From Lysobacter niastensis (lineage in GTDB: Bacteria; Pseudomonadota; Gammaproteobacteria; Xanthomonadales; Xanthomonadaceae): a stretch of DNA of 64,000 bases. Under the pieces are notes generated by a model that was given only the letters and a program-made list of their open reading frames with translations, was not told the origin of the DNA and did no database searches. Positions within the stretch are counted from its first letter, which is position 1. Each line of letters starts with the position of its first letter. Below are positions 39,562 to 50,138 of this stretch, piece after piece. Position numbers and translations under genes: made by a program. The stretch lies in assembly GCF_015453285.1 (NCBI RefSeq), contig NZ_JADLZT010000003.1:310001-374000 (forward strand), in the 5' to 3' direction.

Positions 39562-40679
39562 CGTTCAACCTCCTCACGGCCGGCGGGGCGCGGCGCGCGG
39601 CCGCTGCGGGCCGATTCCTGAGCCTGCTGCTCGATGGTGGTGATGGCCGGGGCCAGCGCTTCCGGTGCCAGGATGCCGCTCGCGGAGGCGGCCGGACGCG
39701 CGGCGCCCTTCTCAGGCATCGGCACGTAGAGCAACTGGCGGGAATCGCCGCCGACGATCTTGCGGTTGTCCGCCAGCACCTGCTGCAGCGTTTCCAGCCA
39801 GAGGCGCTTGCGGGTGACTTCCGGCGCCGCCTTGTACTGGTCGACCAGCAGCGAGAAGCGGTCGGCGTCACCCTGCGCGCGCGCGATGGCGGCGGTCCTG
39901 TAACCCTGGGAGACGGTGCGCACGCGGGCTGCCTGGCCACGCGCCTCCGGCACCACCTGCGCGGCGTACGCGCGGGCTTCGCTGATCAGGCGGTCCTTGT
40001 CCTGCTGCGCGCTGTTGACGTCGTCGAAGGCCGGCTTGACCTCTTCCGGCGGGCGCGCGTTGGGCAGGTTGAGTTCGGTGACGTCCAGTCCGGTGCGGTA
40101 GGCCGCGAGCGACTTCTGCAGCTGCTCGCGCGCCGACACGGCCAGCGCGTTGCGCGCGCCGAGCACGGTGTCGAGGGTGGAGCGGCCGACCTGCTCGCGC
40201 ACGGTGCTGAGCGCGGCCTGCTGGAGCATCTGGTCGCCATCGCGGGTGCCGAACAAGTACAGCTTCGGATCGCTGACGCGGTACTGGACGTTGATCTCGA
40301 CGAAAACGATGTTCTCGTCGGCAGTCAGGACCGGCACGTTGTCGCTGAAGGTCTTGATCTGGGTGGCGTTGAGCTTGGTCACTCGCTCGATCGGCCACGG
40401 CGCCTTGAAGTGCGGACCCGGCTGCAGGACGCGCGAGAACTGGCCGAAACGCAGGACCACGCCGCGCTCCTGCTCGGTCACCAGCACGAAGCAGTTGAAG
40501 GCCAGCCACAGCGCGAACACGATGCCGACCCAGCGCAGGATGCCGTTGCCGCCGCCTCCGAGGCCGCCGAACAGGCCGCGAATGGAGTCGATCACGCCAT
40601 CGAGGCCGCCGCCTCCGCGTCGCCGCGGGGACCGGCGATCGCCGCCGGAATTGTCACTGCCAGGGGTGTTCCAGGCCAT
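39558..40679 (-). CDS. hflK: HflK, SPFH-domain modulator of FtsH
   Basis: A 373-residue protein with a Gly/Arg-rich cytosolic N terminus (GGDRRSPRRRGGGGLDG), one membrane helix (LRWVGIVFALWLAFNCFVLV) and a band-7 domain beginning EQERGVVLRFGQFSRVLQPGPHFKAP. A coiled-coil stretch and a Pro/Ala-rich C terminus follow. It partners with HflC to encage FtsH. The glycine-rich N terminus is usual for HflK. It begins 179 bases after hflX and overlaps hflC by four bases. Confidence 0.97.
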   Translation of the reverse strand: MAWNTPGSDNSGGDRRSPRRRGGGGLDGVIDSIRGLFGGLGGGGNGILRWVGIVFALWLAFNCFVLVTEQERGVVLRFGQFSRVLQPGPHFKAPWPIERVTKLNATQIKTFSDNVPVLTADENIVFVEINVQYRVSDPKLYLFGTRDGDQMLQQAALSTVREQVGRSTLDTVLGARNALAVSAREQLQKSLAAYRTGLDVTELNLPNARPPEEVKPAFDDVNSAQQDKDRLISEARAYAAQVVPEARGQAARVRTVSQGYRTAAIARAQGDADRFSLLVDQYKAAPEVTRKRLWLETLQQVLADNRKIVGGDSRQLLYVPMPEKGAARPAASASGILAPEALAPAITTIEQQAQESARSGRAPRPAGREEVER

Positions 40680-40858
40680 GCCTGCTCCTAGGTTGTGGGA
40701 GGCACGTCCCGTCCTGGGACGCGGGCACCACGGCGATGCCGGAGGGTGCCATCGAATGCAGCGACGCGATCGACAGGTTCAGACGGCCGGCTGAACAGTC
40801 GATCGCGGGCGCTTGGTGATTCTAGGTGTGGGCCCACCCTGCCTCAAGCAAGGGCAGA

Positions 40859-42181
40859 TCATGCAAGGTAACGGTCGGCTTCTTCGTCATCGGCCGGCAG
40901 GGTTTCCAGCAGCGGGCGCAGCCACTCGCCGTGGGCCTGGGCGAACAGGCGCTGCGCGTCGGCGATGGCCAGGTCGACCTCCAGCAGCCAGCCGTGCTCG
41001 TCGTGCGACTCGGCACGCACGGCGCCGAGCTCGTGCAGGCGGGCGCGCAGGCGCGCGGCCTGCGGCGGTACGCGCAGCGTCCCGGCGACGTGGCGAAGCT
41101 CCAGCGCCTCGGCCAAGGCCCTGCGCAGCAGGTCCATGCCGGTGCCATCGCGAGCGGACACCCAGACGCGGTCGCGGCCCTCACCGGGGTGATCGTGGCG
41201 AGGCGCGGCGCCCTCGACCCGGTCGATCTTGTTGAATACCAGCACCTGCGGCAGGTCCCCGGCGCCGATCTCCTCCAGCACCTCATCGACCTGGCGGATG
41301 CGCTCATCACGCAGCGGGTCGGACGCGTCGACCACGTGCAGGAGCAAATCGGCTTCGCGCGCCTCCGACAGGGTCGACCGGAACGCGGCGACCAGCGCAT
41401 GCGGCAGGTCGCGAACGAAGCCGACGGTGTCGGCGAGCACCGCGCCGCCGCCGGGTAGCTCGATGCGGCGGACGGTGGGGTCCAGCGTCGCGAACAACTG
41501 GTCGGCGGCGTAGGCATCGGCGCCGGTGAGAGAGTTGAACAACGTCGACTTGCCGGCGTTGGTGTAACCGACCAGCGCCACGCGGGGCAGTTCGCTGCGC
41601 ATGCGTGCGCGGCGCATCTGCGTGCGCTGCACTTCGACTTTGTCCAGACGCTTCTGCAGCTGCTCCAGGCGCTTCTGCAGCAGGCGGCGGTCGGTTTCCA
41701 GCTGCGTTTCGCCCGGGCCGCGCAGGCCGATCGAACCGCCGCGCTGGCGCTCCAGGTGGGTCCATCCGCGCACCAGGCGCGTGGCCATGTGGCGCAACTG
41801 GGCCAGTTCGACCTGCAGCTTGCCCTCGTGACTGCGCGCACGCTGGGCAAAGATGTCGAGGATCAGGCCGGTACGGTCGACCACGCGGCGCTGCAACTCG
41901 CGTTCGAGGTTGCGCTCCTGTCCGGGCGTCAGCGGGTGGTTGACCAGGATCAGGTCGGCGCCGGTCGCATCGGCGGCCGCCTTCACTTCTTCCAGCTTGC
42001 CGCTGCCGATCAGCATGGCGGCATTGGGACGGTCGATGCGGGCGGTGAGCACGGCGGCCACGGTGGCCCCTGCCGAACGCGCGAGGTCGGCGAACTCCTC
42101 CAGCAGACCCTCATCCGGCGGACCGCCGGCATGGGGCTGTATCAGAAGCGCGTTTTCGCCTTTTTTGGATCTTTCAAACAA
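40859..42181 (-). CDS. hflX: Ribosome-associated GTPase HflX
   Basis: A 440-residue GTPase with an N-terminal HflX domain (residues 1-185, ALLIQPHAGGPPDEG... GGSIGLRGPGETQLE), a coiled coil, and a G domain with G1 ALVGYTNAGKSTLFN, G3 DTVGF and G4 NKID. It binds 50S and can split stalled or hibernating 70S ribosomes. Its position between hfq and hflK matches the usual gammaproteobacterial order. The start at 42181 gives the normal MFERSKKGENALLI N terminus. Confidence 0.97.
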   Translation of the reverse strand: MFERSKKGENALLIQPHAGGPPDEGLLEEFADLARSAGATVAAVLTARIDRPNAAMLIGSGKLEEVKAAADATGADLILVNHPLTPGQERNLERELQRRVVDRTGLILDIFAQRARSHEGKLQVELAQLRHMATRLVRGWTHLERQRGGSIGLRGPGETQLETDRRLLQKRLEQLQKRLDKVEVQRTQMRRARMRSELPRVALVGYTNAGKSTLFNSLTGADAYAADQLFATLDPTVRRIELPGGGAVLADTVGFVRDLPHALVAAFRSTLSEAREADLLLHVVDASDPLRDERIRQVDEVLEEIGAGDLPQVLVFNKIDRVEGAAPRHDHPGEGRDRVWVSARDGTGMDLLRRALAEALELRHVAGTLRVPPQAARLRARLHELGAVRAESHDEHGWLLEVDLAIADAQRLFAQAHGEWLRPLLETLPADDEEADRYLA

Positions 42182-42300
42182 ACCGGGGCATGCCTGTGTG
42201 GGGACCTCAGACGAGGCCTACGACCAAGATGGGCCCGCCCCCGGGCCGACACAAGGGCAGTTCGTTTCCGGCGCGGGGCCGGAGCCTCTGCCCGTGCCGA

Positions 42301-42576
42301 TTACTCGGCTTCGTCGCTGCCTTCGCTCGTGCCGTCCGCCGACTGGACGTAGCCGCCGCCCGGTCCCACGCGCACGTTGCGCGCCGGAACGACCGTGGAA
42401 ATGGCGTGCTTGTAGACCATCTGGCTGACGGTATTGCGCAACAGCACCACGAACTGGTCGAAGGATTCGATCGTGCCCTGCAGCTTGATGCCGTTGACCA
42501 GGTAGACCGAAACCGGCACACGTTCGCGACGCAGCGCGTTCAGGAAAGGATCCTGCAAAGATTGCCCCTTGGACAT
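42301..42576 (-). CDS. hfq: RNA chaperone Hfq
   Basis: A 91-residue Sm-like protein. Sm1 ([20 protein letters not shown]) and Sm2 ([10 protein letters not shown]) are intact, including the QDPFLN proximal-face residues and the KH pair. The C-terminal tail is short, glycine-rich and acidic (GSDEAE), differing from the long tail of E. coli Hfq. It forms a hexameric ring that pairs small RNAs with mRNAs. It lies 165 bases after miaA and 119 bases before hflX. The interval contains TATAAC on the minus strand, a possible own promoter. Confidence 0.98.
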   Translation of the reverse strand: MSKGQSLQDPFLNALRRERVPVSVYLVNGIKLQGTIESFDQFVVLLRNTVSQMVYKHAISTVVPARNVRVGPGGGYVQSADGTSEGSDEAE

Positions 42577-42741
42577 CTGTTACTCCCCGGTCGAGTTCTA
42601 GTTATAGGGTGATCGGCCGTGTCAGCTGGCCGTGTCGCCGGCCTGTCCCCACAGCGGCGACGGGGCCGATGGTAACGCAAGTCGACGACGCTGTTCGCTC
42701 TCCAATGGGACCAAACGCACGGTCCGCGATCCTGCGGTCGC

Positions 42742-43716
42742 TCAGCCAGCGGATCGGGAGGCGCCGCCGGCGAACAGCGCCAGCGCGGTTTCGAGGTCTT
42801 CGCGCTCGCGGAGCGGGTCGAACCATCGCGCGTCGAGCTCGCCGCGCAGCCAGGTCAACTGGCGCTTGGCGAGCTGGCGGGTGGCGTAGATGCCGCGGTC
42901 GCGCAGCTCTGCGGCGTCGAACGCGCCATCGAGATGCTCCCAGGCCTGGCGGTAACCCACCGCCCGCAGCGCGGGCAGTTCCAGCGGCCGCGGATGATCG
43001 CGCAACCCGGGCATGGCGCGCAGGCTGCGGACCTCGTCGAGGAAGCCGCCGGACAGCATCGCGTCGAACCGGCGGGCGATGCGCTCGTGCAGCACCGCGC
43101 GGTCGTCCGGCGCCAATACCAGCTTCAGCACCCGGTACGGCAGTCGCGGCACGGCGACGGCATCGCTGCGCCATTGGCTGATGGTGCGGCCGGACAACCG
43201 ATAAACCTCGAGTGCCCGCTGGATGCGCTGGGCGTCGGTGACATGGATGCGCGAAGCCGCCAGTGGATCGACGGCGGCCAGTTCGGCATGGAGCGCCGCC
43301 CAGCCGCGCTCAGCGGCTTCGGCCTCGATCCGGGCACGCGTCGCCGCGTCGGCCTCCGGCATCGGCGACAGGCCGTGCAAAAGCGCATGGAAGTACAGGC
43401 CGGTGCCGCCGGCAAGGATCGGCACCCGACCGCGAGCGGCGATATCGTCGAGTGCGCGGCGCGCATCGGTCGCAAACTCGGCCGCTGAGTAAGGCTGCCA
43501 AGGCTCCCGCAGGTCGACCAGGTGGTGCGGCACCCTCGCCTGCTCCGCGGCGGTCGGCTTGGCCGCGCCGATGTCGAGGCCGCGATACACCAATGCGGAG
43601 TCGACGCTGACGATTTCCCCGCCGAGCTGTTCGGCCCACTCCAGGGCGAGCGCGGTCTTGCCCGACGCGGTCGGGCCCATCAGTGCGATGGCGATCGGTC
43701 GTTGATCGGCGGACAT
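42742..43716 (-). CDS. miaA: tRNA dimethylallyltransferase
   Basis: A 324-residue enzyme that transfers a dimethylallyl group to A37 of tRNAs reading UNN codons. It has the P-loop GPTASGKT at residue 12, the [17 protein letters not shown] segment with the catalytic aspartate, and [19 protein letters not shown]. Start 43716 ([14 protein letters not shown]) gives the expected length; an open frame continues upstream through the DnaA-box repeat region but encodes no recognisable domain. It is first in the miaA-hfq-hflX series. Its upstream neighbour is the repeat array, so its promoter lies near or within the array. Confidence 0.97.
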   Translation of the reverse strand: MSADQRPIAIALMGPTASGKTALALEWAEQLGGEIVSVDSALVYRGLDIGAAKPTAAEQARVPHHLVDLREPWQPYSAAEFATDARRALDDIAARGRVPILAGGTGLYFHALLHGLSPMPEADAATRARIEAEAAERGWAALHAELAAVDPLAASRIHVTDAQRIQRALEVYRLSGRTISQWRSDAVAVPRLPYRVLKLVLAPDDRAVLHERIARRFDAMLSGGFLDEVRSLRAMPGLRDHPRPLELPALRAVGYRQAWEHLDGAFDAAELRDRGIYATRQLAKRQLTWLRGELDARWFDPLREREDLETALALFAGGASRSAG

Positions 43717-43794
43717 GGGAGGGCTCGTAACACCTGGGGGCCGGGCCGTCGGGCGCGGCCGGCGGAAGCGAAGCCTCGCACAGTCGTGCGCGGG

Positions 43795-44499
43795 CTTTCC
43801 ACAATGGCTGTGGAGAACCGCCGGGGCAAGCCTGTGGACAAGGCGCTGCGACGCAGCAACGGCAAGGCCCTCCGGCTGATTGGCGATTTTTTGTCCACCC
43901 TCTTCCGGATGTCCACAAGCCCTGTGGACAAGCCTGCGGACAGACGCGTGATGAAGCCCCGCATCGCTTGATGGGATGGGGCTTGCCGCAGGTTTGGCGT
44001 TTTTTTGACCAGTGATTCGCATTGACAAATTGCGGCACATGCGCCGCATGCCGCCAACACCGACGCCGCTGCGATGCAGCAACTTCATCCGGCTCTGCGA
44101 GTGCGCATAGCGCACTGTCCACAACATCTGTGGACAAGCCTGCGGACAGACGCGTGATGAACATGCTGCGAGCCAGCAACGACGCGGGCTTCGCGAAGTT
44201 TGGACATTTCTTGACCACCGCTTCGGTTTGACATCCTGCATTGGATGCTCGTGCCGGCTCGATCGGCCCGCTCACCCCACGACTACGTTGCGCTGACTGA
44301 TCCACGCACGACCCAAAGCAGCAGCGCGGCGACGGCGTGGACTGACGTCAAGCGTCTACGAGTCTGTTCGCGCTGGTCGTCATTGCTGTCCACAGACGCT
44401 GTGGACAACCATGCGGACAGCGGTGTGGAGAATGCGCTGCGAGCCTTGCGCCGCAAGGCTCAGCGCAATATTGATCAAAAATTGACCACGCCGGAAGCC
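43795..44499. repeat. Four-copy DnaA-box-like repeat array between folP and miaA
   Basis: Four units start at 43795, 43909, 44115 and 44386. Each opens with an inverted pair of 9-mers, NTTTCCACA/NTGTCCACA then TGTGGANAA, separated by exactly 5 bases. At offset 26 three units have TGCGGACAG; at offset 38 units 1 and 4 have TGTGGACAA or TGTGGAGAA while units 2 and 3 have a decayed copy. At offset exactly 96 each unit has TTGTCCAC or TTGACCA next to an A/T-rich run. TTGTCCACA is the preferred DnaA box in several GC-rich bacteria. Six exact TTNTCCACA matches occur in 640 bases. No gene is present in this 798-base gap. Confidence 0.8.
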
Positions 44500-44514
44500 A
44501 ACGAAAAGCTTGAC

Positions 44515-45414
44515 TTATTCGTCGTCAGGCCACTTGAGCGAAGTCGCGCTCTTGTCCTTGCGCGCTTGCGGCATGGCGGCTAGCGCGTTCCACACCTTGA
44601 TCGCGTCCACCGTGGCAGCCACGTCATGCACGCGCAGCAGCTTCGCGCCGCGTTGCGCGGCGATCAGGTGCGCAGCCACCGAACCCGATACACGTTCGCG
44701 CGGATCGTCGCGGCCCGTGAGCTCGCCGATGGTGCGTTTGCGCGACAACCCCGCCAGCACGGGAACGCCGAGCTCAGCGAAGCGATCGAGGTGCGCAAGC
44801 AACTGCAGGTTGTGCTGCGTGTTCTTGCCGAAGCCGAAGCCGGGATCGACCACGATCTTCTTCTTGGCGATGCCGGCCATCTCGGCAGAAAAAATGCGCT
44901 CCGCCAGGAAGCGATGGACCTCGGCGACGACATCGTCGTACTGCGGCGACTCCTGCATCGAGCGCGGTTCGCCCTGCATGTGCATCAGCACCACCGGCAC
45001 GCCGAGCGAGGCTGCCATATCGAGCGCGCCCTCTCGGCGCAGTGCGTAGACGTCGTTGATCATGCCGGCACCGGCCGCCACCGCGGCGCGCATCACCTCC
45101 GGCTTGGACGTGTCGATGCTGATGGGCAGCGCGATCTGCTGCGCCAGGCGCTCGATCACCGGAATGGTGCGGCGCAGTTCCTCCTCCAGCGACACCTCGG
45201 CGGCGCCGGGACGCGTCGACTCGCCGCCGATATCGAGGATGTCGGCCCCCTCCTCCGCCAAACGAAGCCCGTGCGCGACCGCGGCTTCCAGCGTGTCGTG
45301 CGCGCCGCCGTCGGAGAAAGAATCCGGCGTGACGTTGACGATGCCCATCACCCGGGGGCGGTCGAGCACCAGCGGGCGTCCGTTGCAGTCCAGGGTGGGG
45401 GCGGTATCGAACAT
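44515..45414 (-). CDS. folP: Dihydropteroate synthase
   Basis: A 299-residue TIM-barrel enzyme that joins p-aminobenzoate to dihydropterin pyrophosphate in folate synthesis; it is the target of sulfonamides. GIVNVTPDSFSDGG and GGESTRPGA are the two family signatures. DPGFGFGKN and GLSRKRTIG supply later active-site residues. The start MFDTAPTLD at 45414 is the normal N terminus; an upstream in-frame frame reaches 45648 through the inverted-repeat region and is not part of the gene. In E. coli folP also follows ftsH, as it does here on the minus strand. Confidence 0.97.
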   Translation of the reverse strand: MFDTAPTLDCNGRPLVLDRPRVMGIVNVTPDSFSDGGAHDTLEAAVAHGLRLAEEGADILDIGGESTRPGAAEVSLEEELRRTIPVIERLAQQIALPISIDTSKPEVMRAAVAAGAGMINDVYALRREGALDMAASLGVPVVLMHMQGEPRSMQESPQYDDVVAEVHRFLAERIFSAEMAGIAKKKIVVDPGFGFGKNTQHNLQLLAHLDRFAELGVPVLAGLSRKRTIGELTGRDDPRERVSGSVAAHLIAAQRGAKLLRVHDVAATVDAIKVWNALAAMPQARKDKSATSLKWPDDE

Positions 45415-45514
45415 GGGCGGGATCCTTGTAGATGCCACGGCAATGCTAATGCCTTCGCGGAAGCAACAGCGGCAGGCTCGTGGGCGGCGGGCGCGGGGCG
45501 GTCCGGGCAGCCGC

Positions 45515-45662
45515 TCCTCGATAATCGCTTGGTGCCCGAACCACCCCGCGCCCGCCTGGAAGGTTCGCTGCTGTTCGAGGACAGCGGACAAGCGTCCACC
45601 AGGCTCCGGGAATATCTCCAGCGCGTGCTGGATGGCCTTGCGAACCAAGCGATTATCGAGGA
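45515..45662. repeat. 19-bp perfect inverted repeat spanning about 148 bases
   Basis: The left arm 45515-45533 (TCCTCGATAATCGCTTGGT) and the right arm 45644-45662 are exact reverse complements. Beyond the arms the similarity continues outward with changes every third base, and both sides translate as QAIIEERL followed by a Gly/Pro/Arg-rich stretch. That pattern is expected for related coding remnants in opposite orientation. A further hairpin GCGGGCC/GGCCCGC lies at 45671-45688. No gene could be assigned in the folP-ftsH gap. Confidence 0.7.
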
Positions 45663-45711
45663 ACGACTTCGCGGGCCATCCGGCCCGCGCCTCCGCCAGT
45701 TCAACGCCAAA

Positions 45712-45740
45712 GAAAAAGCCGGCATTTCTGCCGGCCTTTT
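45712..45740 (-). terminator. Intrinsic terminator of ftsH
   Basis: GCCGGC (45718-45723) pairs with GCCGGC (45730-45735) around ATTTCT, with A5 on one side and TTTTCC on the other. Read on the minus strand it is followed by TTTTTCTTT. It lies 22 bases after the ftsH stop and separates ftsH from folP. Confidence 0.9.
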
Positions 45741-45762
45741 CCTGGGTAGATCAGTACAACCG

Positions 45763-47661
<1,899 letters not shown>

Positions 47662-47728
47662 CTATTCCTACCTGACGCCTGTCGGCGTTGTTGCAGCGGG
47701 GGAGGCGCACTCCGGCGCCGATGGCACA

Positions 47729-48376
47729 TTACTTCATTACCGCACGCTTGCCCTGTGCCAGGGCATACACCTCGGGCGACCGCTTGCGCGAGGCCTCCGG
47801 CTTGCGGATGACGACCTTGTCATAGCGGCGCCGCAGCTCTTTGACGTACTCGTCGAAGCCCACGCCCTGGAACAGCTTGATCAGGAACGCTCCGCCGGTA
47901 CGCAGGTGCTGGTCGGCGAACTCCATGGCCAGTTCGGACAGGTACATCGCCCGCGGCATGTCGACCGCATCCACACCGCTCTTATTGGGGGCCATATCCG
48001 ACAGGACAAGGTCCACCGGTTTGCCGCCCACGGCGTCTACCAGCTGCGATAGCACCGCATCGTCCCTGAAATCCCCATGAAGGAATTCGACGCCGGCCAG
48101 GGACGGCATTTCCAGGATGTCCAGGGCGATCACGCGGCCCGGACGGGCCGGATCGAGGCGGTCGAGCTCCTGCCGGATCCATTGCGACCAGCCGCCCGGG
48201 GCTGCCCCCAGGTCGACCACGACCATCCCCGGCTTCAGCAGGCGGTCGCGCGCGACCAGCTCCTCCAGCTTGTAGGCGGCGCGTGAACGCATGCCTTCCG
48301 CCTGAGCCTTCTTCACGAAGGGGTCGGAGAAGTGCTCCTTGAGCCAGCGCTGACTGGATTTGCTGCGGGTCGCCAT
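47729..48376 (-). CDS. rlmE: 23S rRNA (uridine2552-2'-O)-methyltransferase
   Basis: A 215-residue RrmJ/FtsJ-type enzyme that methylates U2552 in the A loop of 23S rRNA. SAM motif [11 protein letters not shown] and the K-D-K-E tetrad are present (Lys in [10 protein letters not shown], Asp in LSDMAPN, Lys in LIKLFQG, Glu later). I chose [16 protein letters not shown] at 48376 because this matches the usual N terminus; a 13-residue longer start at 48415 is possible. It is divergent from yhbY, which starts 81 bases away. It leads into ftsH. Confidence 0.96.
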   Translation of the reverse strand: MATRSKSSQRWLKEHFSDPFVKKAQAEGMRSRAAYKLEELVARDRLLKPGMVVVDLGAAPGGWSQWIRQELDRLDPARPGRVIALDILEMPSLAGVEFLHGDFRDDAVLSQLVDAVGGKPVDLVLSDMAPNKSGVDAVDMPRAMYLSELAMEFADQHLRTGGAFLIKLFQGVGFDEYVKELRRRYDKVVIRKPEASRKRSPEVYALAQGKRAVMK

Positions 48377-48457
48377 GGGGCGCGTGGTCGGACGTGGGGA
48401 CGTGGGGGCGGTCATGATACCCTGCACGCCGCTCCCCCTCCCGCTTCCTGTGCCCAG

Positions 48458-48763
48458 ATGCCGACTGTCCTGACCTCCGCCCAGACCCGTTTCCTGCGCG
48501 GCCAGGCTCATGACCTGAAAGCCATGCTGCAGGTTGGCGGCAAGGGCATCACCGATGCGCTGGTGGCGGAAATCGACCTGGCGCTTGAGCACCACGAGCT
48601 CATCAAGGTCAAAGTCGGCGCGGAAGATCGCGACACCCGCGATGCCATGATCGACGACCTGGCCGACCGGACCGGCGCCGCGCTGGTCCAGCGCATCGGC
48701 CATACCGCGATCCTGTACCGGCCGAGCAAGGACAAGCGCCAGATCGTGCTGCCGCGCTCCTGA
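48458..48763 (+). CDS. yhbY: YhbY/CRS1 RNA-binding protein
   Basis: A 101-residue single CRM domain: [43 protein letters not shown] with the GxxG loop and a final [13 protein letters not shown]. It associates with pre-50S ribosomal particles. It is divergent from rlmE, another ribosome factor, as in many gammaproteobacteria. The start at 48458 is the ATG after the short intergenic region. Confidence 0.95.
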   Translation: MPTVLTSAQTRFLRGQAHDLKAMLQVGGKGITDALVAEIDLALEHHELIKVKVGAEDRDTRDAMIDDLADRTGAALVQRIGHTAILYRPSKDKRQIVLPRS

Positions 48764-48809
48764 AGCGCACCCGCCCCGACGTCATCCGGAGGGGTTGGAA
48801 GCAAAGACG

Positions 48810-49181
48810 ATGCAGCTGAACCTCGAACGCCCCGAACACGAGTTCTTCCTGCGCAGCGCCGATGGCGCAAGCGCGCGGGTCAACGATCGCCGCCTCCAGG
48901 CCAGCTTCGTGCTGGCGCCCGACCGGCTCGTGGACTGGACTCCGCGTGACGCAAAAGCGCTGACGCCGGCGGACATGGAGCCGCTGCTGGCGCTGGAGCC
49001 GGAGGTGATCCTGCTCGGCACCGGCGCCACCCAGGTGTTCCCGCCCGCCGCCACGCTGGCGGCGTGCCTGAGCCGGAAGGTCGGGGTCGAGGTCATGACC
49101 AATTCAGCCGCGGCGCGCACGTTCAATGTGCTGGCCGGCGAAGGGCGGCGCGTGGTGGCCGGGTTCATCCTGAACGAATAG
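48810..49181 (+). CDS. Mth938-domain (DUF498/NDUFAF3-type) protein
   Basis: A 123-residue small protein with the family pattern EPEVILLGTGATQVFPPA and GVEVMTNSAAARTFNVLAGEGRRVVAGFIL. Eukaryotic members (NDUFAF3) assist complex I assembly; the bacterial role is unknown. I chose ATG 48810 with GGAAG nine bases upstream, rather than a TTG at 48795. It lies 46 bases after yhbY in the same direction and may share its transcript. Confidence 0.9.
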   Translation: MQLNLERPEHEFFLRSADGASARVNDRRLQASFVLAPDRLVDWTPRDAKALTPADMEPLLALEPEVILLGTGATQVFPPAATLAACLSRKVGVEVMTNSAAARTFNVLAGEGRRVVAGFILNE

Positions 49182-49229
49182 TCGGCCTTCGACTTCAACA
49201 TCCCGCCAAGCGGGAATCGAGCCATCGCG

Positions 49230-50138
49230 TCAGGGACGCTTCCCGGGCCCGTTCCACCGCAGCCGCGCCTGCACGCCGAAGTGATCGGATGCCCACAGCC
49301 CGTCTTCCCCCGGACGATCCAGAATCCGCTGCGATTGCAGCGGCGTGAACGTGTCGCGCTGCGCGAAGACGAGATCGATGCGCTGCGGCGCGGCGTGGTA
49401 GTGCGGATTCAGCGTTACGTATTCGGCGGCATTCGTTTTCGCCGCCGGATGCCGCGCTTCGTAAGCATCGAAGTAGCCGGTGCGCAGCGGCGCCAGTTCG
49501 GGACGATCGGCAGTCGTGTTGAAGTCGCCGGCGATCACGGCCGGAGCATCGCCGCGCGTGGCATCGACGAAGGCAAGCAAGTCGGAAATCTGTTGCGCCC
49601 GCGTCGCGCCGGTGGCGTCGCTGAAGTTCAAGTGGACGGCATAGACATTGAGTGGCCGGCCGTGGATCTCGGCACGCACCCAACCGGCAATCCGGTAGTC
49701 GTCGGCCGGCCGTAACGGCTGCTCGCCGTGCGCCAGCAGCTTCCGGGCGAGGATCGCATTGCCGTAGCGACGCGTTCGCCCGGGCGGATCGACGGAAACG
49801 AAATGCCACTGGTAACCGAGCTGGCGCGCCAACTCCCCGGCCTGATTGGGCAGGCCGGTGTCCTGCAGCACTTCCTGCAGCACGATCACATCCGGCTGCA
49901 GGCGGCGAAGCGTATCGACGATCAGCGGCTGCCGGCGCGGCCAGTCGCCCTGGTCATGCCAGAGGTTGAGGGTGACGATATCGAGCGCATCGGCATCGCG
50001 CGACGGTGACTCGGCGTCGCCCGGCGCCATCGAGCGGCACGCCACCAGGCACAGCACCAGCAACGCATTCGACATCCGCAGCCATCGCCATGCGGCCGCC
50101 GCGGCGCCTTTGCGCTGCGCGTGGCCGCCTTCGTTCAT
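49230..50138 (-). CDS. Endonuclease/exonuclease/phosphatase family lipoprotein
   Basis: A 302-residue EEP-fold hydrolase. The fold landmarks are DIVTLNLWHD near the start, VIVLQEV (metal-binding Glu), AVIAGDFNTT (Asp/Asn), and SDHFGVQARL with the catalytic His. An N-terminal hydrophobic segment with LVLCLVACRS suggests a lipoprotein or exported enzyme. It may act on nucleic acids, phosphoinositides or sphingolipids; the substrate is unknown. It overlaps the nlpD stop by four bases. In rpoS-bearing genera this slot next to nlpD holds rpoS. Confidence 0.9.
   Translation of the reverse strand: MNEGGHAQRKGAAAAAWRWLRMSNALLVLCLVACRSMAPGDAESPSRDADALDIVTLNLWHDQGDWPRRQPLIVDTLRRLQPDVIVLQEVLQDTGLPNQAGELARQLGYQWHFVSVDPPGRTRRYGNAILARKLLAHGEQPLRPADDYRIAGWVRAEIHGRPLNVYAVHLNFSDATGATRAQQISDLLAFVDATRGDAPAVIAGDFNTTADRPELAPLRTGYFDAYEARHPAAKTNAAEYVTLNPHYHAAPQRIDLVFAQRDTFTPLQSQRILDRPGEDGLWASDHFGVQARLRWNGPGKRP

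Noticed and set aside
43795-44499. The DnaA-box array as the chromosomal origin
   Set aside because: No dnaA, dnaN, recF, gyrB, rpmH or parAB genes are nearby, and the gene context is the miaA-hfq block.
43795-44499. The four repeats as a CRISPR array
   Set aside because: Units are about 114 bases, diverged, unevenly spaced, and no cas genes are present.
45515-45662. A MITE or small transposable element
   Set aside because: No target-site duplication was seen at the ends, and the flanking similarity extends beyond the arms.
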